Shown here: positions 7,953 through 17,274 of the stretch, piece after piece
How the letters are laid out: the number at the start of each line of letters is the position of its first letter
How positions within the stretch are numbered: the stretch's first letter is position 1
Source: an uncultured Lachnospiraceae bacterium
Lineage (GTDB): Bacteria > Bacillota > Clostridia > Lachnospirales > Lachnospiraceae
NCBI GenBank assembly: GCA_910586755.1
Contig: CAJUJM010000017.1
Span: 1 to 52,844 of the forward strand
Length of the DNA stretch: 52,844 bases
Direction: 5' to 3'
The notes under the pieces: model-generated
What the model was told of the DNA's origin: nothing
The model's input: the letters and a program-made list of their open reading frames with translations, nothing else
Database searches by the model: none
Translations under genes and position numbers: made by a program

Positions 7953-8960
7953 ATGATTAAAGTAGCCGTAGACGCTATGGGCGGAGATTATGCGCCGTCC
8001 CAAATGGTTGCCGGCGCCATAGCTGCCGTAAATTTAAGAAAAGACATTCAGGTTATACTGGTTGGCCGTAAGGAGGATGTGGAGAAGGAGCTTTCAGGAA
8101 AAGATTATCCCCGGGATCAGATCCGGATTGCCCACGCATCGGAGGTAATTGCCACTGAGGAGCCCCCGGTCAATGCCATCCGCAAAAAGAAGGATTCTTC
8201 CATTGTCGTTGGTATGAACCTGGTGAAAAAAGGCGAGGCAGATGCTTTTGTGTCCGCAGGAAGCTCTGGGGCAGTTCTGGTAGGCGGTCAGGTGATTGTG
8301 GGAAGAATCAAGGGCGTGGAACGGCCGCCCCTTGCGCCTCTGATTCCTACGGAAAAGGGTGTGGCTCTGCTAATTGACTGTGGAGCTAATGTAGATGCAA
8401 GGCCGTCCCACCTGGTTCAGTTTGCACGTATGGGTTCCATTTATATGGAGCATGTGATGGGTGTAAAAAATCCCAGGGTGGCCATTGTCAATATCGGGGC
8501 GGAGGAAGAGAAGGGCAACGCTTTGGTAAAAGAAACCTTCCCTCTTTTAAAGGCTTGCACGGACATTAATTTTACCGGCAGTATTGAAGCCAGGGAAATC
8601 CCTCATGGAGGCGCAGATGTGATTGTCTGTGAGGCTTTTGTAGGAAATGTTATCCTGAAACTTTACGAGGGAGTGGGAGCTGCTCTCATCAGTAAGGTCA
8701 AGGCTGGCATGATGACCAGCTTAAGGAGTAAGATTGGAGCTCTCCTTGTGAAACCGGCTTTAAAGGAAACTTTAAAGTCCTTTGATGCCAGCCAGTACGG
8801 AGGCGCGCCACTTTTGGGCTTAAAGGGGCTGGTGGTAAAGACTCATGGCAATTCCAAAGCTAATGAGGTCTGCAATTCTATTATTCAATGTGTTACCTTT
8901 AAGGAACAGGGTATCAATGAAAAAATCAAAGAAAGTCTCGCTACAGAGACTGAGGAGTAA
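7953..8960 (+). CDS. plsX: Phosphate acyltransferase PlsX
   Basis: 335 residues, normal family length. PlsX converts acyl-ACP and phosphate to acyl-phosphate for phospholipid synthesis at the membrane face. The sequence starts IKVAVDAMGGDYAPSQMV, the family hallmark, and contains SAGSSGAVLVGG near residue 100, LIDCGANVDARPSHLVQFA and the C-terminal ASQYGGAPLLGLKGLVVKTH. AAAGGAG precedes the ATG. It is the first gene of the plsX-acpP-rnc-smc-ftsY block. The rpmF and DUF177 genes that often precede plsX in Firmicutes are absent here; a divergent promoter region and the S-component gene lie there instead. Confidence 0.97.
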   Translation: MIKVAVDAMGGDYAPSQMVAGAIAAVNLRKDIQVILVGRKEDVEKELSGKDYPRDQIRIAHASEVIATEEPPVNAIRKKKDSSIVVGMNLVKKGEADAFVSAGSSGAVLVGGQVIVGRIKGVERPPLAPLIPTEKGVALLIDCGANVDARPSHLVQFARMGSIYMEHVMGVKNPRVAIVNIGAEEEKGNALVKETFPLLKACTDINFTGSIEAREIPHGGADVIVCEAFVGNVILKLYEGVGAALISKVKAGMMTSLRSKIGALLVKPALKETLKSFDASQYGGAPLLGLKGLVVKTHGNSKANEVCNSIIQCVTFKEQGINEKIKESLATETEE

Positions 8961-8978
8961 AATTTAGGAGGATGTAAG

Positions 8979-9209
8979 ATGGAATTCGAAAAACTGCAGA
9001 ATATTATTGCGGAGGTATTAAACATTGAACCGGAGGAAGTAACCATGACCTCCACTTTTGTGGATGACTTAGGAGCAGATTCTCTGGACATTTTCCAGAT
9101 TATTATGGGCATTGAAGAAGAATTTGATATTAAGATTCCGGATGATGCCGCTGAAAATATTGTTTCTGTAGGAGATGCTGTAGAGCAGATTAAGAACGCA
9201 TTAAATTAA
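8979..9209 (+). CDS. acpP: Acyl carrier protein
   Basis: 76 residues, acidic, the size and helical pattern of bacterial acyl carrier protein. The phosphopantetheine attachment site is Ser35 in DLGADSLDIFQ; the residues after DSL differ from the usual DTVELVM, but the Ser and its Asp-Ser-Leu core are intact. It carries fatty acyl chains for type II fatty acid synthesis and supplies acyl-ACP to PlsX, encoded just upstream. Ribosome site TTAGGAGGATG. A structured intergenic region of about 175 bases separates it from rnc. Confidence 0.96.
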   Translation: MEFEKLQNIIAEVLNIEPEEVTMTSTFVDDLGADSLDIFQIIMGIEEEFDIKIPDDAAENIVSVGDAVEQIKNALN

Positions 9210-9217
9210 GCCTTCAT

Positions 9218-9301
9218 GCGCCCGGCGACGGACATACCACCACAATAAAAGTCAGGCGGGCGCGTTTGGCATCCCTGAACTTATGCCGCCTAACCGGCGG
9301 C
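9218..9301 (+). other. GC-rich paired-stem region between acpP and rnc
   Basis: Two stems outside any gene: GCGCCCG (9218-9224) with CGGGCGC (9257-9263), and GCCGCC (9285-9290) with GGCGGC (9296-9301). Neither is followed by a T run, so they are not simple terminators. They precede a typical terminator at 9327-9363. Confidence 0.5.
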
Positions 9302-9326
9302 GGGACTTTTAAAGTAAACAGAAATT

Positions 9327-9363
9327 AAAAAGAGGCTGTCCCGGGGTGGCACGGCCTCTTTTT
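9327..9363 (+). terminator. Terminator between acpP and rnc
   Basis: Stem AAAAAGAGGC / GCCTCTTTTT enclosing 17 bases and ending in a T run. It lies just before the rnc start, so rnc expression would need read-through or a promoter inside this gap. Confidence 0.75.
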
Positions 9364-9384
9364 GAGTGTATGACGGAGGATCTG

Positions 9385-10107
9385 ATGAAAAGAACACAAG
9401 AAGGCTTGGAAAAAGCCATTGGATACCAGTTTTGCAACCGCAAGCTCCTGATCCAGGCTCTGACCCACAGCTCTTATGCCAATGAGCACCGGATGGATAA
9501 AATGGCCTGTAACGAGAGACTGGAATTTTTAGGAGACGCAGTGTTAGAACTTTTATCCAGCGAATTTTTATTTCACCATTTTCCCAAAATGCCGGAAGGA
9601 GATCTGACGAAAACCCGGGCAAGAATGGTCTGTGAGCCAGCTCTGGCCTACTGCGCCAGAGAGATTTCTCTGGGGGATTATCTTCTTTTGGGAAAGGGGG
9701 AGGATGCCACAGGAGGAAGGATGCGGGAATCCGTGGTTTCTGATGCCCTGGAAGCGGTTATCGGCGCGATTTACCTGGATGGTGGTCTTGCTAATGCAAA
9801 AGAGTTTGTTCATCGCTTTGTGATGAACGACATGGAGCACAAACAGCTCTTTTATGATAGCAAGACTATCCTGCAGGAAAAAATCCAGAGCATGGGGGAA
9901 GAAGTCCTTTCCTATGAAATTTTAAAAGAGGAAGGCCCGGATCACAATAAGCTGTTTGAGGTAAGGGCTATGATGGGAAACCAGGAGATTGGCCGGGGGG
10001 AAGGAAGATCGAAAAAGTCGGCGGAACAGGAAGCGGCGTACCGGGCGATTCTGGCTCTCCGGGAAGGCAGGGAAACTTCTGGCCAGGCAGGTGACGTATG
10101 TATTTAA
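9385..10107 (+). CDS. rnc: Ribonuclease III
   Basis: 240 residues. RNase III cleaves double-stranded RNA in rRNA and mRNA processing. The catalytic signature NERLEFLGDAVLELLSSEFL lies near residues 42-61, with the second acidic site in SDALEAVIGAIYLDGG. A double-stranded RNA-binding domain occupies the C-terminal third, with its usual ending GRSKKSAEQEAAYRAIL. The ATG at 9385 is preferred because GGAGG at 9375-9379 precedes it; starts further upstream fall in or directly after the terminator stem. The last ten bases overlap the smc start, indicating translational coupling. Confidence 0.96.
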   Translation: MKRTQEGLEKAIGYQFCNRKLLIQALTHSSYANEHRMDKMACNERLEFLGDAVLELLSSEFLFHHFPKMPEGDLTKTRARMVCEPALAYCAREISLGDYLLLGKGEDATGGRMRESVVSDALEAVIGAIYLDGGLANAKEFVHRFVMNDMEHKQLFYDSKTILQEKIQSMGEEVLSYEILKEEGPDHNKLFEVRAMMGNQEIGRGEGRSKKSAEQEAAYRAILALREGRETSGQAGDVCI

Positions 10108-13100
10108 AAAGTATTGAAATTCAGGGCTTTAAGTCCTTTGCCAACAAGATTGTTTTTGAGTTTCACAACGGAATTACCGGCATCGTAGGCCCCAACGGTT
10201 CCGGAAAGAGCAATGTGGCAGATGCAGTCCGCTGGGTTTTGGGAGAACAGAGAGTAAAACAGCTTCGGGGGGCATCCATGCAGGACGTTATCTTTGCCGG
10301 AACAGAGATGCGTAAGCCCCAGGGCTTTGCCTATGTGGCAATTACCCTGGACAATGGAGATCATCAGCTTGCCATTGATTACGATCAGGTTACCGTGTCC
10401 AGAAGGCTTTACCGATCCGGTGAGAGCGAGTACCGGATCAATGGCAGTCCGTGCCGCTTAAAGGACATTAATGAGCTGTTTTATGATACAGGTATTGGAA
10501 AAGAGGGGTATTCCATTATCGGACAGGGCCAGATCGATAAGATTCTTAGCGGGAAACCAGAAGAACGCCGGGAGCTTTTTGACGAAGCGGCCGGTATTGT
10601 AAAATTTAAACGCCGCAAAGCCATTGCCCAGAAAAAGTTGGAGGATGAACGGCAGAATCTGGTCCGGGTCAGCGATATTTTAGCAGAGCTGGAAAAGCAG
10701 GTTGGGCCCTTAGAAAAGCAAGCCCAGGCCGCCAGAGAGTATCTGCGGCTAAAGGAATCCTTAAAGCATTTGGACGTAAATCTCTTTCTCTCGGAAACCG
10801 GCGTCTTAAAGGAACAGATGGACGAGGCAAAGAAAAATGAAGAAATTGTCTCCCAGGATCTGGAACGGGTAAATAAGGAAACCGAGGCTATCCGTAAAGA
10901 ATACGATGCTCTGGAGGAAGCCCTTGCCCTGCTGGAAGAGAAAATCAGCGCAGGCCGCAGCGAGGAATCTCAAAAAACAGTTGAAAAAGGCAGTCTGGAA
11001 GGCCAAATTAACGTCTTAAAGGAACAAATCAATACAGAGCGGATGAATGAAGAGCATATTCGCCACCGCATGGAGTCTATTGAGGCGGAAATTTCCCAGA
11101 AGCAAGGTCAGATCCAGAACTATGAGAAGGAAAAAGAGGAATCCTCTTCTTATATTTCAGAGGTGATTAACCGGCAGAAAGAAGCGGAAGTTTCACTGAT
11201 GGAGCAGGACACTGCCATTTTAGATACACAGGAGCAGATTGAGGCTCTTAAGCAGGCGGTTATCGATACTTTGAATGAAAAGGCCAGTGTAAATGCCAGA
11301 GATCAACGCTATGAGGCTATGCTTGAGCAGATCAATATGCGCCGGGCTGAGGTCAGTCAGAAACTCTTAAAGACAAAAAGTGATGAGTCTGTCCAGGAGC
11401 AGCAGATTGCCGCAGAGAAAAAACGGTTGGAAGAGATAGACGAAGCCATCCGCCGCTTGCTGTTACGGGAAACGGAGACAGAAGAAAAGGCAGCCGGGGC
11501 AGCCAGTGAAGTAAAAAGGCTTAACAAGGCTTTAAACGACTGCCAGCAGGCTTACCACAGAAACAATACCAAACTGGAGTCCCTTCGGAATCTGGCGGAA
11601 CGCTATGAGGGCTATGGTCAGAGTATTCGGCGGGTTATGGAAGCCAGGGACCGAATTCACGGCGTCCGGGGAGTTGTGGCAGATCTGATTACGGTAGACA
11701 AAAAATATGAGGCCGCCATAGAGACAGCTCTTGGAGGCAGTATTCAAAATATTGTTACGGACTCAGAAGAAACGGCCAAACGCCTGATTGAATATCTGAA
11801 AAAAAATAAATTCGGACGGGCCACCTTTCTGCCCCTTACAAGTATCGGCAACCGCACATCCTTTACCCAGGAAAAGGCTTTAAAAGAGCCGGGAGTGCTG
11901 GGCCTTGCCAATGAACTGGTACATGCAGACAAAGAATACGAAGGGCTGTTAAAATACCTGCTAGGCCGGGTGGTAGTGGCAGATTCCATAGATAATGCCA
12001 TTGCCCTGGCAAGGAAATACCAGTATTCCCTGCGGATTGTAACTTTGGAAGGAGAGCTTTTAAACGCCGGTGGTTCTATGACCGGCGGCGCTTTTAAAAA
12101 TGCCAGCAATCTTTTAGGAAGAAAGAGGGAAATAGAAGAGCTGGAAGAAGCCTGCAAAAAAGCGCTGCTCCAGGTAGACAGAACCAATGAAAACCTGGTG
12201 CTTCAGGAGGGACTTTTAGCCGGTTTTAATGAAGAAATGGAAAACCAGCGTCAGGAAAAGCAGGCGCTGTATCTGGAACAGAATACAGTGCGCCTTGGAA
12301 TCAGCCAGTTGGAAGAGAAGAAAACGGAAATTGCCGAGTCTGCATCTGATATGATGACAGAACACCGTCAGCTTGAAGAGCAGAGCCAGGAGATTGTGGA
12401 AAACCGGCTTCAGCTAAAAGCTCAAACCGATGTCCTAAAAGACAGGGGACAGAAGAACCAGGAGGAGATAGAAAGCCTGACCGCTATCCTGGAAGACAGT
12501 AAAAGAGAGCGGGAGGTTCTTGCAAAGGAATTGTCTGCAGTTCAGCTGGAAACAGCAGGACTTAAGCAGAAGGAGGATTTCCTGAAGGAAAATATCCGCC
12601 GGGTATATGAAGAGATTCGAAAGGGGAAAGAAGAGCTGGAAGGCCTTGCAAAAGGCAGCCAGGGAAGCGGCCTTGCCATCCGGGCCAGGGAAGAAGAAAT
12701 TGCCGGGATCGAGGCCAGGATAGAGGAAAACAAGGTCAGGATGGAAACCCTTCAGGATGAGATCCTCACTCTTACCCGGGAAAAAGAAGAAACAGCCAAG
12801 CGTCAGAAAGGATTTTTTGAAAAGAGGGAAACTCTGTCAGAGCAGGTTTCCAGCCTGGACAAAGATTTGTTCCGCATCCAGAGCCACAAAGAAAAGCTGG
12901 ATGAACGGATGGAATCTCATGTGGCTTATATGTGGAATGAATACGAGCTGACTTATACCACAGCAGAATCCCTGCGGGATCCGGAACTTACTTCTGTGCC
13001 GGAAATGAAGAAACAGATTGAAACCATAAAAGCTGACATAAAAGGACTGGGAAACGTCAATGTCAATGCCATTGAGGATTATAAAGAGATCTCCGAAAGA

Positions 13101-13658
13101 TATGAATTTTTAAATACCCAGCACGGAGATCTGATCAAAGCGGAGGAAACTCTGCTTCAGATTATTGAAGAGCTGGATACTGGTATGAGGAGGCAATTTG
13201 AAGAGCGCTTTGCCCAGATCCGCCGGGAATTTGACAAAGTATTTAAGGAATTGTTTGGCGGAGGCCAGGGAACCTTAGAGCTTATGGAAGAGGAAGACAT
13301 TTTAGAGGCAGGGATCCAGATTATCTCCCAGCCGCCGGGAAAGAAGCTTCAAAATATGATGCAGCTTTCCGGTGGAGAGAAAGCCCTTACAGCCATCGCT
13401 CTTTTGTTTGCAATCCAGAATTTAAAACCGTCTCCCTTCTGCCTTTTGGACGAGATTGAGGCGGCTCTGGATGACTCTAACGTGGACCGGTTTGCCGGAT
13501 ATCTCCACAAGCTTACGGCCAATACTCAGTTTATCGTCATTACCCACCGCCGCGGCACCATGGTTTCTGCCGACAGGCTTTACGGAATCACTATGCAGGA
13601 AAAAGGGGTTTCCACCCTGGTTTCTGTCAACTTAATCGAAGCAGATTTGGATAAATAG
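10098..13658 (+). CDS. smc: Chromosome segregation SMC ATPase
   Basis: 1186 residues, the expected size. SMC dimers with ScpA/ScpB compact and align the chromosome. The N-terminal head has Walker A GPNGSGKSNVADAVRWVLGE; two long coiled coils flank a hinge at about 505-680 (HGVRGVVADLITVDKKYE and GGSMTGG). The C-terminal head has the signature LSGGEKALTAIALLFA and Walker B PFCLLDEIEAALDDSN. The start overlaps the end of rnc by ten bases (GTATGTATTTAA). Followed directly by ftsY, the usual Firmicutes order. Confidence 0.98.
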   Translation: MYLKSIEIQGFKSFANKIVFEFHNGITGIVGPNGSGKSNVADAVRWVLGEQRVKQLRGASMQDVIFAGTEMRKPQGFAYVAITLDNGDHQLAIDYDQVTVSRRLYRSGESEYRINGSPCRLKDINELFYDTGIGKEGYSIIGQGQIDKILSGKPEERRELFDEAAGIVKFKRRKAIAQKKLEDERQNLVRVSDILAELEKQVGPLEKQAQAAREYLRLKESLKHLDVNLFLSETGVLKEQMDEAKKNEEIVSQDLERVNKETEAIRKEYDALEEALALLEEKISAGRSEESQKTVEKGSLEGQINVLKEQINTERMNEEHIRHRMESIEAEISQKQGQIQNYEKEKEESSSYISEVINRQKEAEVSLMEQDTAILDTQEQIEALKQAVIDTLNEKASVNARDQRYEAMLEQINMRRAEVSQKLLKTKSDESVQEQQIAAEKKRLEEIDEAIRRLLLRETETEEKAAGAASEVKRLNKALNDCQQAYHRNNTKLESLRNLAERYEGYGQSIRRVMEARDRIHGVRGVVADLITVDKKYEAAIETALGGSIQNIVTDSEETAKRLIEYLKKNKFGRATFLPLTSIGNRTSFTQEKALKEPGVLGLANELVHADKEYEGLLKYLLGRVVVADSIDNAIALARKYQYSLRIVTLEGELLNAGGSMTGGAFKNASNLLGRKREIEELEEACKKALLQVDRTNENLVLQEGLLAGFNEEMENQRQEKQALYLEQNTVRLGISQLEEKKTEIAESASDMMTEHRQLEEQSQEIVENRLQLKAQTDVLKDRGQKNQEEIESLTAILEDSKREREVLAKELSAVQLETAGLKQKEDFLKENIRRVYEEIRKGKEELEGLAKGSQGSGLAIRAREEEIAGIEARIEENKVRMETLQDEILTLTREKEETAKRQKGFFEKRETLSEQVSSLDKDLFRIQSHKEKLDERMESHVAYMWNEYELTYTTAESLRDPELTSVPEMKKQIETIKADIKGLGNVNVNAIEDYKEISERYEFLNTQHGDLIKAEETLLQIIEELDTGMRRQFEERFAQIRREFDKVFKELFGGGQGTLELMEEEDILEAGIQIISQPPGKKLQNMMQLSGGEKALTAIALLFAIQNLKPSPFCLLDEIEAALDDSNVDRFAGYLHKLTANTQFIVITHRRGTMVSADRLYGITMQEKGVSTLVSVNLIEADLDK

Positions 13659-13727
13659 AGGAGGAACGAGATGGCAGGTGCCGCATGGCGGCGCGTGCCG
13701 GTACAGCTAATAGGAGGAACGAGATGG
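13659..13727 (+). repeat. Duplicated ribosome site before ftsY with a 37-base insert
   Basis: The 16-base string aggaggaacgagatgg occurs at 13659-13674 and again at 13712-13727. Only the second copy starts ftsY. The 37 bases between are GC-rich and contain GCCGC-atg-GCGGC. The first copy opens a 27-codon frame that runs into ftsY in another frame and stops at 13754. Confidence 0.85.
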
Positions 13728-14659
13728 GAAAAGGATTTTTTGGCCGTCTGGTAGAAGGCCTTACCAAAACCAGAGATAATATTGTGTCCGGTATCGACTC
13801 AATTTTCAGCGGGTTTTCCGCCATTGACGATGATTTCTATGAGGAAATCGAGGAAACTCTCATTATGGGAGACTTGGGGATCCAGACTACCATGGCCATT
13901 GTGGAGGATCTGCGCCGGAAGGTGAAGGAGCAGCACATTAAAGAACCGGCCCAGTGTAAGGCCCTTTTAATTGACAGCATTAAAGAACAGATGGATTTAG
14001 GCGAAAATGCCTATGAGTTTGAGAACCGGAAGTCAGTGGTTTTAATTATCGGCGTAAATGGAGTGGGAAAGACCACTTCCGTAGGAAAACTGGCAGGCCA
14101 GCTAAAGGACTCCGGAAAAAAGGTGATTTTAGCAGCTGCGGACACCTTCCGGGCAGCTGCCATTGAGCAGCTTACCGAATGGGCGAACCGGGCAGGAGTG
14201 GAAATTATTGCCCAAAAAGAAGGATCCGATCCGGCGGCAGTAATTTATGACGCAGTGGCGGCGGCCAAATCCCGCCATGCAGACGTGCTGATCTGCGATA
14301 CGGCAGGGCGGCTTCATAACAAAAAGAACCTGATGGAAGAGCTTAAGAAAATCAACCGGATTATTGACAAGGAATACCCGGATGCCTACCGTGAGACCCT
14401 GGTGGTATTAGATGGGACAACGGGTCAAAACGCCATGTCTCAGGCCCGCCAGTTTATGGAGGTGGCCCAGATTACCGGTATTATCCTTACAAAGCTTGAC
14501 GGAACCGCCAAGGGCGGAATTGCGGTGGCTATCCAGTCTGAACTGGGACTTCCGGTAAAATATGTGGGGGTAGGCGAACACATTGACGATCTTCAGAAAT
14601 TCAATGCAGGGGACTTTGTAAATGCCCTGTTTCATGTTCCGGAAAATCAGCAGGCATAA
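13724..14659 (+). CDS. ftsY: Signal recognition particle receptor FtsY
   Basis: 311 residues. FtsY docks SRP-ribosome complexes at the membrane. NG domain motifs: G1 GVNGVGKTTSVGKLA, DTFRAAAIEQL, G3 DTAGR, and G4 TKLDGTAKGG. The acidic A domain of proteobacterial FtsY is lacking, as is common in Firmicutes, so membrane contact is probably through the N-terminal helix (MGKGFFGRLVEGLTKTRDN). The start at 13724 is set by the second copy of a duplicated AGGAGG site; the 13 residues encoded in frame upstream are unlikely to be translated. Confidence 0.96.
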   Translation: MGKGFFGRLVEGLTKTRDNIVSGIDSIFSGFSAIDDDFYEEIEETLIMGDLGIQTTMAIVEDLRRKVKEQHIKEPAQCKALLIDSIKEQMDLGENAYEFENRKSVVLIIGVNGVGKTTSVGKLAGQLKDSGKKVILAAADTFRAAAIEQLTEWANRAGVEIIAQKEGSDPAAVIYDAVAAAKSRHADVLICDTAGRLHNKKNLMEELKKINRIIDKEYPDAYRETLVVLDGTTGQNAMSQARQFMEVAQITGIILTKLDGTAKGGIAVAIQSELGLPVKYVGVGEHIDDLQKFNAGDFVNALFHVPENQQA

Positions 14660-14713
14660 CAGAGAAGAAAAGACAGGCTATATAGAGACAGAAAAAGAAG
14701 GGAAGAACATACC

Positions 14714-15943
14714 ATGGAAAAATTGACATTAGAAGCATTTGAAGAAGCATCTGAGCTGGTAAGCAGGGTCACTCAGGAAACCAAGCTGGTATACAGTGAG
14801 TATTTCTCCGCCCAGACGGGCAACAAGGTATACTTAAAGCCGGAGAATATGCAGTATACCGGCGCCTACAAGGTGAGAGGAGCCTTTTACAAGATCAGCA
14901 CACTGACTGAGGATGAGAAGGCCAGAGGACTGGTTACGGCTTCCGCAGGAAATCACGCCCAGGGCGTTGCCTATGCTGCCAAGCTGGCAGGTATTAAAGC
15001 AACCATTGTAATGCCTACTACCACGCCCCTTATCAAGATTAACCACACAAAGAGCTACGGCGCAGAGGTGGTTTTAGAAGGAAATGTGTTTGATGAATCC
15101 TGTGATTACGCTTATAAGCTGGCGGAAAAAACAGGCAGCACCTTTGTCCATCCTTTTAATGATTTGGAAGTGGCCACAGGCCAGGGAACCATTGCCATGG
15201 AGATTATCAAGGAATTGCCCACAGTGGATTATATTCTGGCCCCTATCGGCGGCGGCGGACTCTGTACCGGAGTCAGCGTTCTGGCGAAAATGTTGAATCC
15301 CAAAATTAAGGTAATTGGTGTGGAGCCTGCCGGAGCTGCCTGCATGAAAGCCTCCTTAGAGGCAGGACAGATTGTAAATCTGCCCTCTGTGGACACCATT
15401 GCAGACGGTACTGCCGTAAAAATGCCCGGGGATTTGCTGTTTCCCTATATTCAGGAGAACGTGGATGAGATTATTACCATTGAAGACAGCGAGCTGATTG
15501 TAGCCTTTTTGGATATGGTAGAAAATCATAAGATGATTGTGGAGAATTCCGGCCTTCTGACTGTGGCCGCCTTAAAGCATTTAAATGTGGAAAAGAAAAA
15601 GGTGGTTTCTATCTTAAGCGGCGGCAATATGGATGTGATTACCATGGCCTCCATTGTCCAGCACGGCTTGATTTTACGAGACCGGGTATTTACCGCCTCT
15701 GTTCTCCTTCCGGACAAGCCGGGAGAGCTTGCCAAGGTATCCAACCTGCTGGCGGCAGAGCAGGCCAATGTTATCAAGCTGGAGCACAACCAGTTTGTAA
15801 GCATCAACCGGAACGCCGCCGTGGAGCTTCGGATTACTATGGAAGCTTTTGGAACCGAGCATAAGCAGAATATTATCCAGGCTCTCAACGAAGGGGGATA
15901 CCGGCCTAAACTGGTGAAGGGGAAGGGAACTTATAACGAATAG
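14714..15943 (+). CDS. ilvA: Threonine ammonia-lyase (ACT-domain type)
   Basis: 409 residues. A PLP enzyme that converts threonine to 2-oxobutanoate and ammonia. The PLP lysine is in YTGAYKVRGAFYKI, the substrate-loop motif is SAGNHAQGVAYAA, and the cofactor phosphate loop is GGGGLCTG. The C-terminal 75 residues (ASVLLPDKPGELAKVSNLLA onward) form a single ACT-like domain. This layout (catalytic domain plus one ACT, about 400 residues) is shared by catabolic and some biosynthetic enzymes, so the metabolic direction is open. No ilv genes and no T-box leader lie upstream; it is 54 bases after ftsY. Confidence 0.93.
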   Translation: MEKLTLEAFEEASELVSRVTQETKLVYSEYFSAQTGNKVYLKPENMQYTGAYKVRGAFYKISTLTEDEKARGLVTASAGNHAQGVAYAAKLAGIKATIVMPTTTPLIKINHTKSYGAEVVLEGNVFDESCDYAYKLAEKTGSTFVHPFNDLEVATGQGTIAMEIIKELPTVDYILAPIGGGGLCTGVSVLAKMLNPKIKVIGVEPAGAACMKASLEAGQIVNLPSVDTIADGTAVKMPGDLLFPYIQENVDEIITIEDSELIVAFLDMVENHKMIVENSGLLTVAALKHLNVEKKKVVSILSGGNMDVITMASIVQHGLILRDRVFTASVLLPDKPGELAKVSNLLAAEQANVIKLEHNQFVSINRNAAVELRITMEAFGTEHKQNIIQALNEGGYRPKLVKGKGTYNE

Positions 15944-15978
15944 TCTCACTTTCCGGATGAAAGCGTGCCCTCTGGGAA

Positions 15979-16239
15979 TCAGCTTAACTTCCTGCCGCAG
16001 TGGGGACAGGAGGAAACCTGTTTGCCGCCTTCTTTCCATGGCAGGCGTTTCTTACAATCGGGACAGCGAAAGAACAGAGCGGTAAAACCGTAAGCCATGG
16101 CAATAAGCGCCATTCCCATAGCACCCAGGCCCATGACGGTGATAAGCCGTGTGCATAAAATAGCGATAAACAGAATAATCACACCTGCAAACAGCAGCAG
16201 GTTATGGATAAAAGAGCAAACTTTTCTGGGTAAGCACAT
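15979..16239 (-). CDS. Small two-TM protein with C-terminal zinc ribbon
   Basis: 86 residues from the ATG at 16239, chosen because GGAGG lies 8 bases upstream of MCLPRKVCS; a longer frame to 16287 has no ribosome site. Two hydrophobic segments (LLLFAGVIILFIAIL and MGLGAMGMALIAMAYGF) are followed by CPDC and CPHC, a four-cysteine zinc ribbon. The topology suggests the ribbon is cytoplasmic. Function unknown. Confidence 0.72.
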   Translation of the reverse strand: MCLPRKVCSFIHNLLLFAGVIILFIAILCTRLITVMGLGAMGMALIAMAYGFTALFFRCPDCKKRLPWKEGGKQVSSCPHCGRKLS

Positions 16240-16389
16240 AACAGAAACCTCCATGTAAGAAATAATAAAAATCACATGGATAATCATAACATATTTTTAT
16301 CAGAAACGCCATAGAAGAACAAATGATACAGTAGGAAATACCTTGTGGGCATACAGGGATGTCCAGAAAGCAGGGGAAAGGATGAGAAG

Positions 16390-17169
16390 ATGATACTTGC
16401 AAGCGACTATGACGGAACTTTTCATGTAGACGAGGAACAAACCTTAAAAAATTTGGAGGCGGTGAAAGGGTGGCGGGCCTTAGGCCATGAGTTCGGCCTG
16501 GTTACCGGGCGATCCTATGAAATGGCTATGATGGCGGTGAAAGAGTACCAGCTGCCTCTGGACTTTTTGATCTGCAACAACGGCGCGGCCATTTACAGAT
16601 TAGACGGAACCTTGCTGGATCATACTCCCATGAACCGGGACAGGCTAAAAGATTTCTGGGCGCTTCCTTCCGTAAAGGCGGCTCCAAGAGTCTTTGCATT
16701 ATCCGCCCAGGGCACCTTCGTAGCCCGTATGGATCAGGAAATCACTTTTTTTGCCAGACAGCTGGATGTTCCTTTCATTTCTATGGACAAAGTAGGAGAG
16801 TTAAATCCCATCTGGCAGTTTAGTTTGGGCTTTTCTAAGGACGAGGACGCAAAAATATGCTGCCAGGAGATCAACCGCCTTTTGGGAGAGGACTTTTCCG
16901 CTTACTTTAATCAGTGGAATGTGGATGTAGTGGCGGGAGGAATGAGTAAAAGCGTAGGAATTCACAAGTATATAAAAATTGCCGGAAAACAAGGCCAGCG
17001 GCCGCTGGTGGTTGGAGACGGCGGAAATGATGTGGATATGATACAAGAGTTTGGCGGCTTTACCATTAAAGGCGGCTGCGCCCAGGCAAAGGAGGTTGCC
17101 CGGAGAATTTTTGACAGCGTAGAAGATCTGATTGAAAATGCTTTACAAGAGAAATTAGGGGTAGTATAA
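16390..17169 (+). CDS. HAD-superfamily phosphatase (Cof-like, HAD-IIB)
   Basis: 259 residues. Motif I SDYDGTF (nucleophile Asp and acid/base Asp), motif II region LVTGRSYE, Lys in the C-terminal part, and motif IV GDGGNDVDMI define a Cof-type HAD-IIB phosphatase of the YidA group. Such proteins usually hydrolyse sugar phosphates or flavin/PLP phosphates; the substrate is not predictable here. The ATG at 16390 starts exactly at the expected residue (MILASDYDGT) with GGGGAAAGGATGAG upstream. A strong terminator follows the stop. Confidence 0.9.
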   Translation: MILASDYDGTFHVDEEQTLKNLEAVKGWRALGHEFGLVTGRSYEMAMMAVKEYQLPLDFLICNNGAAIYRLDGTLLDHTPMNRDRLKDFWALPSVKAAPRVFALSAQGTFVARMDQEITFFARQLDVPFISMDKVGELNPIWQFSLGFSKDEDAKICCQEINRLLGEDFSAYFNQWNVDVVAGGMSKSVGIHKYIKIAGKQGQRPLVVGDGGNDVDMIQEFGGFTIKGGCAQAKEVARRIFDSVEDLIENALQEKLGVV

Positions 17170-17189
17170 TACGGATCAGAAAAGACGTT

Positions 17190-17241
17190 TTCTAAAAAGG
17201 ATGCCTGGGCTTATTTTTAATCCTGGGCATCCTTTTTAGAA
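17190..17241 (+). terminator. Strong terminator after HAD phosphatase
   Basis: Sixteen-base perfect stem TTCTAAAAAGGATGCC / GGCATCCTTTTTAGAA with a 20-base loop. A T run is built into the 3' arm. Confidence 0.88.
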
Positions 17242-17274
17242 GCGCCTTACCCGAAGCGGAAAGGTGTGAACAAC

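Noticed and set aside
14660..14713. T-box or amino-acid leader before threonine deaminase
   Set aside because: The 54-base gap is too short and has no T-box sequence.
15979..16287. Longer start for the zinc-ribbon protein
   Set aside because: No ribosome site; GGAGG fits only the ATG at 16239.
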